Shown: positions 1 to 8,519 of the stretch, one piece after another
Position numbering within the stretch: the first letter of the stretch is position 1
Layout: every line of letters begins with the position of its first letter
Assembly (NCBI RefSeq): GCF_001293565.1
Contig: NZ_JXMU01000002.1
Coordinates: forward strand, 230,277 to 294,276
Length of the DNA: 64,000 bases
Direction of reading: 5' to 3'
Origin: Ahrensia marina
GTDB lineage: Bacteria; Pseudomonadota; Alphaproteobacteria; Rhizobiales; Rhizobiaceae
Notes under the pieces: generated by a model
The model's database searches: none
What the model was told of the DNA's origin: nothing
What the model saw: only the letters and a program-made list of their open reading frames with translations
Translations under genes and position numbers: made by a program

Positions 1-190
1 ACGCTTTGTAACGGACACTGCCTTTGATGTCGCCAATGATGCTCTGCAAATTCATGGCGGCTACGGATATCTGGAAGACTACGGCATCGAGAAAATTGTG
101 CGTGACCTTCGTGTGCACAAAATCCTTGAAGGAACCAATGAAATCATGTCGATGATTACGGCCCGTGCCTTAATAGCAGAGAATAAATAG
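1..190 (+). CDS. Acyl-CoA dehydrogenase, C-terminal end (partial)
   Basis: Reading frame 2-190 enters from outside the window and gives the last 62 residues of an acyl-CoA dehydrogenase, ending at TAG 188-190. The C-terminal helical domain is recognisable by IHGGYGYLEDYGIEKIVRD and by the stretch ILEGTNEIM, which in this family contacts FAD of the neighbouring subunit. The next genes (3-hydroxyisobutyryl-CoA hydrolase and 3-hydroxyisobutyrate dehydrogenase) make isobutyryl-CoA dehydrogenase of valine catabolism the most likely role. That is inference from context, because the catalytic domain is outside the window. Its stop shares one base with the GTG start of the next gene. Confidence 0.85.
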   Translation, partial: RFVTDTAFDVANDALQIHGGYGYLEDYGIEKIVRDLRVHKILEGTNEIMSMITARALIAENK

Positions 191-1221
191 TGCCTGATTT
201 ATCTATTCGTAAAAAAGGGCCGGTTGGTCACATAACGCTAACGCGCCCCAAATCACTTAATGCCCTGTCGCATGATATGGTGCTAAAGATAGAGGCAGCG
301 CTGAAAGACTGGTTCGAGGACGACACCATAAAATGCGTGATGATTGATGCTGAAAATGAAACAGCATTTTGCGCGGGCGGTGATATTGTCGAGCTCTACA
401 ATCAGGGCATGAATCAGGACTATTACAGCGGTCAGAAGTATTGGCGCGACGAGTATCGCCTTAATGCTCTTATGAGTCGTTATCCAAAGCCGATAATCGC
501 CTTTATGAACGGTATTGTTATGGGCGGGGGCGTTGGCATATCGGCGCACTGTTCGCATCGCATTGTTACAGAAAAAACAAAGATTGCATTGCCGGAATGT
601 GGGATTGGTTTGGTTCCTGATGTCGGAACCACATCGCTGCTTACGCACGCACCGGGTTATCTTGGCGAATATCTTGGACTGACAGGCTATCGTATGAATG
701 GCGCAGACGCGATTTACTGTGGATTTGCAGATTGGTTCGCACCAAGTGATACTCTTGCCGAGATCAAAAAGACACTTTGTGAAAGCGGTGAATTTGCCGA
801 CATTGAACGGTATTTCAAGAAATCCTCAAAGTCAGAATTGTCGTCAATTCAATCCGATATCAGCAAAGTGTTTTCGCGCGGTCGCCTAGAAGATGTGATG
901 AGCGATCTGGCACAATCCCAAGCCGATTGGGCTGCTGATGCGCGTGAGAAAATTGAACGTGGTTCGCCGCTGTCCTGTCAGGTGACTTTCGAGCTTATTC
1001 GCCAGGCGCGCGATGAGCCGGGCATTGAAGAGGCGTTGAAACGCGAGTTCTGCTTTGTCTCGCGCGCAATGAAATGCGGTGACTTTCTGGAAGGCGTTCG
1101 TGCGGCAGTTATTGACAAGGACCGCAATCCGCAATGGCGCCACGCATCGATCAACGATGTTACATTAACACAGATACATTCAATGCTTCGAACGCCCGAA
1201 GGTGGCAGTTTAAAGCTATAA
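190..1221 (+). CDS. 3-hydroxyisobutyryl-CoA hydrolase (HIBCH-type crotonase)
   Basis: This 343-residue crotonase-fold protein should release 3-hydroxyisobutyrate from its CoA ester in valine degradation. FCAGGDI (about 60-66) and the oxyanion loop MGGGVGISAH (about 111-120) are present. The pair that separates hydrolases from hydratases is also there: Glu136 in KIALPE and Asp144 in LVPD, matching the catalytic Glu and Asp of human HIBCH. The length suits HIBCH (about 350) rather than short enoyl-CoA hydratases (about 260). The start is GTG at 190, overlapping the upstream stop by one base, with only a weak AGAG-like ribosome site. It lies directly before 3-hydroxyisobutyrate dehydrogenase, the next enzyme of the pathway. 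Confidence 0.9.
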   Translation: MPDLSIRKKGPVGHITLTRPKSLNALSHDMVLKIEAALKDWFEDDTIKCVMIDAENETAFCAGGDIVELYNQGMNQDYYSGQKYWRDEYRLNALMSRYPKPIIAFMNGIVMGGGVGISAHCSHRIVTEKTKIALPECGIGLVPDVGTTSLLTHAPGYLGEYLGLTGYRMNGADAIYCGFADWFAPSDTLAEIKKTLCESGEFADIERYFKKSSKSELSSIQSDISKVFSRGRLEDVMSDLAQSQADWAADAREKIERGSPLSCQVTFELIRQARDEPGIEEALKREFCFVSRAMKCGDFLEGVRAAVIDKDRNPQWRHASINDVTLTQIHSMLRTPEGGSLKL

Positions 1222-1235
1222 GGGAGGGAGTGATT

Positions 1236-2117
1236 ATGCGCGTTGGTTTTATTGGTCTTGGTAATATGGGCGCTCCGATGGCGGCTAACCTCGCCAAGGC
1301 GGGGCATGACGTTTTTGGTCTTGATGCTGCAGGCGCTACCGCTGAGGGCGTAAAGCAGGTTGAGACCATTATTGATGCAGTAGTTGACATGGATTGCGTT
1401 ATTACGATGCTGCCCAATGGACGTATTGTTAAAGAGGTGTGCGAGAAAGCCCTTGAACATATGGTGTCTTCAACTGTGCTGATTGATTGTTCAACCATTG
1501 ATATTGAAAGCGCACGCGCTGTCCATGCGGCTTGTGCGTCGAAAGAAATCCTCAGTGTTGATGCGCCCGTATCCGGCGGTGTGGGCGGCGCTCAGGCCGG
1601 TAGCTTGACCTTTATGGCCGGTGGCAGTCAGGACGCTTTTGATAAAGCAAAAGCTCTGCTTGAGATAATGGGCGGGAAAATCGTTCATTGCGGTGAGGGC
1701 GGAGCCGGACAGGCGGCAAAAATTTGTAATAATATGATCCTCGGTATTTCGATGATCGGTGTATGCGAGGCATTCGCGCTGGGTGAAAAACTGTCGCTTG
1801 ACCCTCAAAAATTATTTGATGTGGTCTCGACCTCTTCAGGTTCCTGCTGGTCTGTGAACACCTATTGTCCTGCACCCGGTGTTGGTCCTCAAAGTCCCGC
1901 CGACAATGATTATAAGCCGGGCTTTGCAGCCGAATTAATGCTCAAGGATTTGTTGCTGTCGCAATCTGCGGCCGAACTGGTAGATGCTGACACGCCAATG
2001 GGAGAGCGGGCCGCCGGCTTTTATCAGAAATTTGTCGATAATGACGGGACGGGCAAGGACTTTTCTGCCGCACTTGAATTCTTCAAATCTGCAGCGCGGG
2101 GAGATTCCAATGGCTGA
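1236..2117 (+). CDS. mmsB: 3-hydroxyisobutyrate dehydrogenase
   Basis: NAD-dependent oxidation of 3-hydroxyisobutyrate to methylmalonate semialdehyde, the valine step after the upstream hydrolase. The 293-residue product opens with a Rossmann motif, VGFIGLGNMGAPMAANL (3-19). It has the substrate loop DAPVSGGVGGA (109-119) and the catalytic lysine Lys162 in AAKICNNM, all typical of the beta-hydroxyacid dehydrogenase family. The frame is open further upstream, but ATG 1236 follows a strong AGGGAGGGAG and places the Rossmann strand at the N-terminus, as in homologues. The last 8 nt overlap the next gene, so translation is probably coupled. Confidence 0.93.
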   Translation: MRVGFIGLGNMGAPMAANLAKAGHDVFGLDAAGATAEGVKQVETIIDAVVDMDCVITMLPNGRIVKEVCEKALEHMVSSTVLIDCSTIDIESARAVHAACASKEILSVDAPVSGGVGGAQAGSLTFMAGGSQDAFDKAKALLEIMGGKIVHCGEGGAGQAAKICNNMILGISMIGVCEAFALGEKLSLDPQKLFDVVSTSSGSCWSVNTYCPAPGVGPQSPADNDYKPGFAAELMLKDLLLSQSAAELVDADTPMGERAAGFYQKFVDNDGTGKDFSAALEFFKSAARGDSNG

Positions 2118-2880
2118 ACTCATAAAAATTAAACAGGATGGCCGTGTCGTTCTTGTCACTTTAAATCGCCCTGAAGCACTGAATGCGCTCAACAGTCAGG
2201 TGATGAACGAGCTTGCAACCGAGCTAAAGCCTTATGACAGAGACCCGAATGTGGGGTGTTTTGTTATCACTGGATCGCAAAAAGCATTCGCAGCCGGCGC
2301 AGATATCAAAGAGATGTCGGACAAAGACTATATGGATGTGTTCCATGAGGATTTCTTTTCAGGTTGGGATGCTTTTGCAAAGCTACGTACACCGAAAATC
2401 GCCGCAGTTTCCGGTTTCGCGCTCGGTGGTGGCTGCGAATTGGCGATGATGTGCGATATTATCTATTGCAGTGAAAGCGCAAAATTCGGACAGCCGGAAA
2501 TCAAACTCGGCGTCATTCCCGGTATGGGAGGCTCGCAGCGTTTGACCAAGCTTGTCGGTAAAGTAAAATCTATGGATATGATTTTAACAGGCAAGATGAT
2601 GAATGCTGCCGAAGCGCTGGAAGCCAATCTTGTTGCCCGTATTTTTCCTGATGATGCGCTTGTCCCTGAAACACTGAAAATTGCCGAAACCATTGCCGGT
2701 TTTGGCAAGGCATCCACATTGCTTGCTCGCGAAAGTGTGGAACGCGCGCTGGAAACATCATTGCAAGAAGGCATTCTGTTTGAGCGTCGTGTCTTCCATT
2801 CATTGTTTGCAACAGAAGATCAGGCTGAAGGCATGGCAGCCTTTACCGAAAAGCGCAAAGCTGCCTTTAAAGGGCGTTAG
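2110..2880 (+). CDS. Enoyl-CoA hydratase
   Basis: A 256-residue short-chain crotonase that hydrates 2-enoyl-CoA, here probably methacrylyl-CoA or tiglyl-CoA of valine/isoleucine breakdown. Both catalytic glutamates of the rat mitochondrial enzyme are present: Glu110 in ALGGGCE and Glu130 in FGQPE, followed by GVIPGMGGSQRL. The CoA-binding AAGADI motif lies at about 61-66. ATG 2110 lies inside the end of mmsB (8-nt overlap). The in-frame extension upstream only repeats mmsB sequence in another frame and lacks family similarity, so it was rejected. Confidence 0.9.
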   Translation: MAELIKIKQDGRVVLVTLNRPEALNALNSQVMNELATELKPYDRDPNVGCFVITGSQKAFAAGADIKEMSDKDYMDVFHEDFFSGWDAFAKLRTPKIAAVSGFALGGGCELAMMCDIIYCSESAKFGQPEIKLGVIPGMGGSQRLTKLVGKVKSMDMILTGKMMNAAEALEANLVARIFPDDALVPETLKIAETIAGFGKASTLLARESVERALETSLQEGILFERRVFHSLFATEDQAEGMAAFTEKRKAAFKGR

Positions 2881-2889
2881 GAGATCACG

Positions 2890-4065
2890 ATGACCGGTGT
2901 TGTTATTACGGGTGCAAAGCGCACGCCGATGGGCGGTTTTCAGGGTGCCCTTGGCAGTGTAAGCGCTCCCGATCTTGGCGGTGTTGCCATTGCCGCAGCG
3001 CTCAAAGAAAGCACGCTGTCACCGCAAAACATTGATGAAGTGCTGATGGGGATCGTGCTTCCTGCGGGGGTTGGTCAGGCTCCGGCGCGGCAAGCAAGTC
3101 TGGCTGCGAATGTGCCGATTAATATACCATGTACGGCAATCAGCAAAGTTTGCGGCTCTGGCATGAAATCTGTCACAACGGCATGCGACCAGATTGCTTC
3201 CGGTTCTGCAAAGACTGTGGTCGCAGGCGGTATGGAAAGCATGACAAGAGCGCCTTACCTGTCGCTGAACAGCCGCAGCGGTGTCCGTCTTGGTCATAGC
3301 CAGCTTATCGATCACATGTTTTTTGACGGGCTCGAAGATGCCTATGAGAAAGGCGCGCTAATGGGCAAGTTTGCCGAAATGTGCGCTTCCAAATATCAGT
3401 TGACACGTGAAGCGCAGGACGATTATGCGCTGGCATCTTTAAGCCGGGCGCAGGAAGCCCAAAGCACCGGTAAATTCACCAATGAAATTGCAAAAGTGGT
3501 TATTAAGTCACGTAGCGGCGAGATCGAATGCGTCGACGATGAACAGCCGCAAAAAGCCCGTCCGGAAAAAATACGGCAACTAAAACCTGCCTTTGCAAAA
3601 GATGGAACGGTGACCGCCGCGAACGCCTCGTCTATCTCTGATGGTGCGGCAGCGCTCGTTCTGGCAAGTACCGAGGAAGCAAAATCGCAAGGACTGGCCA
3701 CACGGGCTCGTATCGTCGGTTATGCTTCCCATGCACGTGAACCGGAATGGTTTACAACAGCACCCGTCGGCGCAACTGAAGCGCTTTTGAAAAAAATCGG
3801 GTGGTCTGTTCAGGACGTGGACCTGTGGGAGGTTAACGAGGCCTTTGCTGTTGTGCCGATGGTCTTCATGCAGCACTTTTCGATAGAACATCAAAACATG
3901 AATGTGAACGGAGGAGCCTGTGCTTTGGGACATCCCATCGGTGCGTCAGGAGCGCGTATTATCGTTACACTTTTAAATGCACTTGAAGAGCGTGATTTAA
4001 AGCGCGGCATCGCATCGATTTGTATCGGTGGCGGCGAGGGAATGTCGATCGCGATCGAACGTTAG
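2890..4065 (+). CDS. Acetyl-CoA acetyltransferase (thiolase)
   Basis: A 391-residue type II thiolase that cleaves 3-oxoacyl-CoA to acetyl-CoA or runs the reverse condensation. The nucleophile is Cys88 in ISKVCGSGMKS. NEAFAVVP carries the conserved NEAF motif, and GGACALGHPIGASG carries the catalytic His. The C-terminal SICIGGGEGMS holds the second Cys, with Glu where most thiolases have Met-Gly (usually CxGGGMG). It sits 9 nt after the hydratase. In this operon it could finish isoleucine (2-methylacetoacetyl-CoA) or short-chain acyl-CoA oxidation. The exact substrate cannot be read from sequence. Confidence 0.92.
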   Translation: MTGVVITGAKRTPMGGFQGALGSVSAPDLGGVAIAAALKESTLSPQNIDEVLMGIVLPAGVGQAPARQASLAANVPINIPCTAISKVCGSGMKSVTTACDQIASGSAKTVVAGGMESMTRAPYLSLNSRSGVRLGHSQLIDHMFFDGLEDAYEKGALMGKFAEMCASKYQLTREAQDDYALASLSRAQEAQSTGKFTNEIAKVVIKSRSGEIECVDDEQPQKARPEKIRQLKPAFAKDGTVTAANASSISDGAAALVLASTEEAKSQGLATRARIVGYASHAREPEWFTTAPVGATEALLKKIGWSVQDVDLWEVNEAFAVVPMVFMQHFSIEHQNMNVNGGACALGHPIGASGARIIVTLLNALEERDLKRGIASICIGGGEGMSIAIER

Positions 4066-4069
4066 GGCG

Positions 4070-4798
4070 ATGGCATTCAAAGAGCAGATCGCAACGCCCA
4101 TTGATGCGGCAACAATTATATTGCTGCGTGACGGTGCTGGTGGGTTGGAAACCTATATGACTGTTCGTGCCGCCACGATGGATTTCCAACCTAATGCCTT
4201 GGTCTTTCCCGGTGGCAAAGTTTCACCAGGCGATATGGAAGTTTTGCCAGATGACCCGCTTGGTCACTTCAAAACAGCGGCGATACGCGAGACTTTTGAA
4301 GAGGTCGGTGTGTTACTTGCCAAAAGAGGTGGGCAGCACTTGTTAGAGCAGGATATTACGGCTCTTTCTACGTGGCGCAAACAGCTTGTCGCGCACGCTG
4401 CAAATATCGGTCAATTTGCCGCTGGTAGCGGTCTGGTTTTTGATTTTGAAGCACTGCATTTAATCTCGCGCTGGGTTACGCCAAAAGCTATGCCAAAGCG
4501 TTTCGATACCTATTTCTTTCTTGCCGAATTTCCGAAATATCAGGTTCCTGCGCCAGACAATTATGAGGCTGTTCAGGCAGGTTGGTTCACGCCAAACGAG
4601 GCTTTGGCAAAGAGCGCGCGGGGCGAGTACCTGCTGGTGCCACCGACGTATTGGACGCTGAAAGATTTGCTTGAATATAACTCAGTGAGTGAAGCTATTA
4701 GCGGTTTGGCGCGCGGCAGTGTTCAGCCCGTTGAGCCGGTTGTCGTCAAAAAAGATGGCAAAACCATCATTAAGGTGCCGGGCAGAAACGCCAGCTAA
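4070..4798 (+). CDS. NUDIX hydrolase, NUDT19/CoA-diphosphatase-like
   Basis: A 242-residue NUDIX protein. The Nudix box runs from FPGGKVSPGD through a roughly 15-residue insertion to AAIRETFEEVGVLL, giving the metal-binding REtfEEvG core. An expanded box with a preceding FQPNALVFPGGKV stretch resembles the NUDT19/RP2-type group that hydrolyses CoA and acyl-CoA diphosphate bonds, which would suit its place behind acyl-CoA genes (inference). ATG 4070 starts just after the thiolase stop. The frame extends 14 codons further up into the thiolase gene, but MAFKEQIATP is the more natural N-terminus. It converges on the response regulator gene with only 2 nt between stops. Confidence 0.78.
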   Translation: MAFKEQIATPIDAATIILLRDGAGGLETYMTVRAATMDFQPNALVFPGGKVSPGDMEVLPDDPLGHFKTAAIRETFEEVGVLLAKRGGQHLLEQDITALSTWRKQLVAHAANIGQFAAGSGLVFDFEALHLISRWVTPKAMPKRFDTYFFLAEFPKYQVPAPDNYEAVQAGWFTPNEALAKSARGEYLLVPPTYWTLKDLLEYNSVSEAISGLARGSVQPVEPVVVKKDGKTIIKVPGRNAS

Positions 4799-4800
4799 AG

Positions 4801-5532
4801 TCAGTTTACCCATTCAACATTGGCAACAAACATATAGCCGCCGCCATATACAGTCTTGATAAACTTGGGTGACTGCGTGCTTTCGCATAATTTCGAGCGT
4901 AAACGTGAGATACGCACATCAATCGACCTGTCAAAATTCTGGTCAGGATCGAGTTTTAAATTATCTAAAATTTGTGCGCGGGAAAATAGGCGGTTGGCCC
5001 CTTCGAGAAACATTTTCATAATGTCCATCTCTGCCATGCTCAATTGTGTGCTGGTTCCATCCTGATGCGCCAGCGTGTAATTGATCATATCAAGGGTCCA
5101 ATTATCAAATTTTGCCTTAGATGGCTGGAGCGCTTGGTCGTTCGTACGGCGGGCTTTATTGATGCGGCGCATCACCGTGCGAACACGTGCAACCAGTTCT
5201 GCGGTCTCAAAGGGTTTGGAAATATAGTCGTCTGCGCCCATTTCCAGACCGACGATTTTATCGGTTAAAGCGCGCCTTCCAGAAATAATGATACTGGCAA
5301 CATCGGCGTTGTCATTGAGTTTTTTGATGACATCCAGTCCGTTTTGATCGGGCAGGCCAAGGTCGACCAAACATAGGTCCGGCTTCATGCCATCAATGCC
5401 GTCATAAAACTCAGAGGCGCTTGCAAAGATTTTGCAATCAAATCCATAGTCATTCAATGCAACCTGAATGTTCGCGGCAATATCTTTATCGTCCTCGATG
5501 ATTGCAATCTTACCTTCGGCGGGATTTGTCAT
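4801..5532 (-). CDS. Response regulator, OmpR/PhoB type
   Basis: A 243-residue two-domain regulator. The receiver (about 8-122) has acidic residues EDD at 13-15, phospho-acceptor Asp57 in CLVDLGLPD, the Ser in IIISG and Lys106 in YISKPF. The C-terminal winged helix (about 145-240) ends with the usual RSIDVRISRLRSKL and TVYGGGYMF of the Trans_reg_C family. It is transcribed behind the histidine kinase with 14 nt between, so the two form a cognate pair. Its targets are unknown. The nearest divergent operon is the Liv-type transporter at 7719. It contains no fusion or truncation. Confidence 0.93.
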   Translation of the reverse strand: MTNPAEGKIAIIEDDKDIAANIQVALNDYGFDCKIFASASEFYDGIDGMKPDLCLVDLGLPDQNGLDVIKKLNDNADVASIIISGRRALTDKIVGLEMGADDYISKPFETAELVARVRTVMRRINKARRTNDQALQPSKAKFDNWTLDMINYTLAHQDGTSTQLSMAEMDIMKMFLEGANRLFSRAQILDNLKLDPDQNFDRSIDVRISRLRSKLCESTQSPKFIKTVYGGGYMFVANVEWVN

Positions 5533-5546
5533 TTTTCAACCATCAG

Positions 5547-7553
5547 CTAGCTTGTGAGAACTTTTATGAGTGTCTTCTTGAATACATCTTTATCAAACGG
5601 TTTGCGTAAAACCTCGTGATTTTCACGCGTAGACTGAACCAATTTATGTTGGCGCGGCAAACCGGTTATCAACAGGATTGCCAGTGTTGGATGATATTGC
5701 CTCCATTGAGCGGCCAAGTCGACACCTGTTAAATTTCCCGGCATGATAATGTCGCTGACCACACCGGTAATTTCACCAACTTGTTTGACGAGCGTCAATG
5801 CCTCCTCTGCACCATCTGCCTCCAGACAGGGCAATCCCAAATCGCCAAGATAATTGCGTATAAGTGTCCGCATTTCAGGGTCATCGTCAACAATAAGAAT
5901 TAGCTGGCCTTCAGCATCAAACGGAATTTGATCATGGGCCGTCACCTTTTCGTCGTTGCGCTCCATCGGAATATACAGTTCGACTTGACCGCCGCCATTT
6001 TTCGCATTTTTGAGTTGCAGCCATCCGCCTGATTGCTCAAGAAAACCATGAACCATCGAAAGCCCCAAACCTGTTCCTTTGCCTTGAGGTTTGGTCGTGA
6101 AAAATGGCTCTGTGCCTTTTGTAATGGCATCTTCTGAAAAGCCATGTCCGGTATCTGTAACAGAAATCAGAATGCCGGATTGTAATTCTGGTGAGACCAT
6201 CAATTGCGCCGCAACTGTGATAGTGCCTTCGCCATCGTGCGTTTCAATGGCATCGCGCGCGTTAAATAACAAATTGAGGAGCGCGTCTTGAAAGGCACCT
6301 TCATCAAGCTGCAGGACAATGTCTTCTGCTTCAATATCAAGCTCAATGGAAATTGAACTGGACAAAGAAGACGCAAATAGACGGATAAGATTGCGAAGCA
6401 ATCTCGAAATATTTGTGGGTTTTGGCTCTAGTTTTTGGCTGAACACATAAGACATCAGATTGTCGATGATACGCGTCCCGCGCCGGGCGGCCTGTTCTGT
6501 CGAGTGTAAGAGCTCTTTAAGTGGCGCATCCAAATCTTTGCCCAAGCGCTCAAGATTGCCCAGAATAACAGTCAGAATGTTCGAAAAGTCATGAGCCAGA
6601 CCGCTGGTCAGTTGGTTTGTCGTTTCCAGTCGCTTGGCGCGCAACTGAATCTCGGTGGCGGCCATCTCGGCCGAAACATTAAGCGACTGTACAAAAGCAC
6701 CTTGTGCCTCTCCGGACTTTCCAAAATCCGGTGAGAATGTTGTGCGTACAGATTGTATCTCGCCTCTTACATTCTCGACTTCATAGCTGAACGTTACCGT
6801 TTTGCCCGCAAAGGATGCTTTGAGTTGCGGGATGATGAGATTGGCAATCCGCTTTGGAAACACTTGCGAAATTGTTTTGCCAACAAGGTCATGACGATCA
6901 ATACCCATAACGCTGGAGAAACGGTTATTGGAAAACTGATAGGTAAAATTAGTGTCGATATAAGCGATATGTGCCGGTACAGCGCGCGTAATCGCCCGTA
7001 TTCGGTTCTCTGAATCTTCAAGCTCCGATTTTGCTTTTAAGAGCGCTCTGTTGGTTGCTTCCAATTTGCGGTTTGTCTCGGAAAGCTGGCCTGTGCGGCG
7101 GAGCAGTTTATCGGACAGTTCGTCACTTCGTGCCCGCAATACCTGCTCGTTTCGCCAAGCTTCGGTAATATCGGAATAGATTGTAACCCAGCCACCATCG
7201 TCCAACGGGTGGCCTTCAACAGAAATTCTGCGATTGTTCGGACGCGAACGCTCGAAGTAGTGAGCCTCAAAACGGCTTGCGCGTTCCACACGGTCACGCG
7301 CCAGTTCAACAGGGTCGCCCGGTCCAAATTCACCGCGCCGCGCCAAAAATAAAGTTAGGTCTGCAAATGAAAGACCGGGAAAAATCATTCCTTCCGGCAA
7401 GTCAAACATTTCTATAAATCGTTGATTATAAACCAGCAATTTCATGTCGCGGTCAAAGATAGAGAGGGCTTGCTGAATAAGCTGTATACCCTGCTGAACG
7501 ACAAGATTTTCAGCAGTTAAATTCCGTGCTTGTTTAGAATTATCAGCGTGCAC
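5547..7553 (-). CDS. Hybrid PAS sensor histidine kinase with C-terminal receiver
   Basis: This 668-residue protein has no membrane segment, so it is probably a cytoplasmic sensor. An N-terminal PAS-like domain (about 22-130, with IFDRDMKLLVYNQRF) is followed by a coiled coil (about 135-185). A second PAS comes next (about 187-298, with NRFSSVMGI). The kinase core has phospho-acceptor His321 in GLAHDFSNIL, N-box Asn431 in LLNLLFNARD, and DTGHGFS and GKGTGLGLSM ATP-lid motifs. The C-terminal receiver (about 551-665) carries Asp601 in VVSDIIMPG and Lys651 in LRKPF. The layout recalls Pseudomonas ErcS-prime/NahK-type kinases. It is divergent from the Liv operon across 165 bp. Confidence 0.93.
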   Translation of the reverse strand: MHADNSKQARNLTAENLVVQQGIQLIQQALSIFDRDMKLLVYNQRFIEMFDLPEGMIFPGLSFADLTLFLARRGEFGPGDPVELARDRVERASRFEAHYFERSRPNNRRISVEGHPLDDGGWVTIYSDITEAWRNEQVLRARSDELSDKLLRRTGQLSETNRKLEATNRALLKAKSELEDSENRIRAITRAVPAHIAYIDTNFTYQFSNNRFSSVMGIDRHDLVGKTISQVFPKRIANLIIPQLKASFAGKTVTFSYEVENVRGEIQSVRTTFSPDFGKSGEAQGAFVQSLNVSAEMAATEIQLRAKRLETTNQLTSGLAHDFSNILTVILGNLERLGKDLDAPLKELLHSTEQAARRGTRIIDNLMSYVFSQKLEPKPTNISRLLRNLIRLFASSLSSSISIELDIEAEDIVLQLDEGAFQDALLNLLFNARDAIETHDGEGTITVAAQLMVSPELQSGILISVTDTGHGFSEDAITKGTEPFFTTKPQGKGTGLGLSMVHGFLEQSGGWLQLKNAKNGGGQVELYIPMERNDEKVTAHDQIPFDAEGQLILIVDDDPEMRTLIRNYLGDLGLPCLEADGAEEALTLVKQVGEITGVVSDIIMPGNLTGVDLAAQWRQYHPTLAILLITGLPRQHKLVQSTRENHEVLRKPFDKDVFKKTLIKVLTS

Positions 7554-7718
7554 GTGTGCGAAACTCCTTTGAGGCGACCTGCGTATGATGTCACACTTAC
7601 ATGGAAAATGCTCGATTTACAGAGCAGTTTTCGGGCTGCAACATTTCGTAATATTCGTGAAATTCTTATGCAATGTTAACTGCGTATTACAGGTTTAAGT
7701 TTGGGAGGACTTGGTCAT

Positions 7719-8519
7719 ATGCTCTTGCAGGTTGACAATATTTCTTTGTCATTTGGCGGTATTAAAGCGCTTCAAAATGTCAGCTTTTCAGTCGATGAAG
7801 CTGAGCTGTTTTCCATAATTGGCCCTAACGGGGCCGGCAAAACATCAATGCTCAATTGCATATCAGGACGTTACACGCCTGATGAAGGGTCAATCAAATT
7901 TGCGGGTGAAGAACTGCTCGGTCGCAAAACGAGCGAACGGCCTGAAATCGGCATCGGCCGCACATTTCAAAACCTTGCTCTTTTCGACCATATGACAGTT
8001 CTCGATAATATTATGGTCGGTCGTCACCACCTTCTGAAAAACAATTTTCTTACCGGTATGGCCTATTGGTTTGGCGCGCAAAAAGAAGAGTTGGAACATC
8101 GGCGCCATGTTGAGGATATTATTGATTTCCTTGAAATCCAGCATATTCGCAACGCGCAGGCAGGCACGCTTTCTTATGGATTGCGTAAGCGCGTAGAGCT
8201 TGCCCGGGCAATCGCTTTGGGCCCGAAACTTGTTCTTCTTGATGAGCCAATGGCTGGCATGAATATGGAAGAAAAAGAGGATATGGCGCGCTTTGTTGTA
8301 GACCTCAATCAGGAACTCGGCATGACTGTGATCATGATCGAGCATGACATGGGCGTTGTCATGGATATTTCTGACCGGGTTATGGTGCTCGATTTTGGCG
8401 CGAAAGTCTGTGATGGCTTGCCGGATGAGGTGATGGCCAATGATCACGTTCAAAAGGCTTATCTTGGCGCTGAATTTGATGACGACATCGAAGCCGATAC
8501 ACAAAAAGAGGTGGCATGA
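7719..8519 (+). CDS. livG: Branched-chain (HAAT) ABC transporter ATPase 1
   Basis: A 266-residue ATPase of the LivG type that powers uptake through the LivH/LivM-like permeases encoded downstream. Walker A is GPNGAGKTS (about 35-43), the signature is the LivG-typical LSYGLRKRVELARAI, and Walker B is LVLLDEPMAGM. A TTG start is possible at 7701, but GGGAGG at 7703-7708 lies 10 nt before ATG 7719, which decides the start. It is the first gene of a seven-gene operon and overlaps the next gene by ATGA. The substrate need not be leucine/isoleucine/valine, since this ABC family also imports aromatic and other carboxylates. Confidence 0.9.
   Translation: MLLQVDNISLSFGGIKALQNVSFSVDEAELFSIIGPNGAGKTSMLNCISGRYTPDEGSIKFAGEELLGRKTSERPEIGIGRTFQNLALFDHMTVLDNIMVGRHHLLKNNFLTGMAYWFGAQKEELEHRRHVEDIIDFLEIQHIRNAQAGTLSYGLRKRVELARAIALGPKLVLLDEPMAGMNMEEKEDMARFVVDLNQELGMTVIMIEHDMGVVMDISDRVMVLDFGAKVCDGLPDEVMANDHVQKAYLGAEFDDDIEADTQKEVA

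Noticed and set aside
1134..1235. 34-codon N-terminal extension of 3-hydroxyisobutyrate dehydrogenase
   Set aside because: It overlaps the upstream hydrolase gene, and the Rossmann motif and strong ribosome site place the start at 1236.
7890..8504. 204-codon open frame on the minus strand
   Set aside because: Antisense to livG, which has all ABC motifs. No ribosome site or family resemblance.
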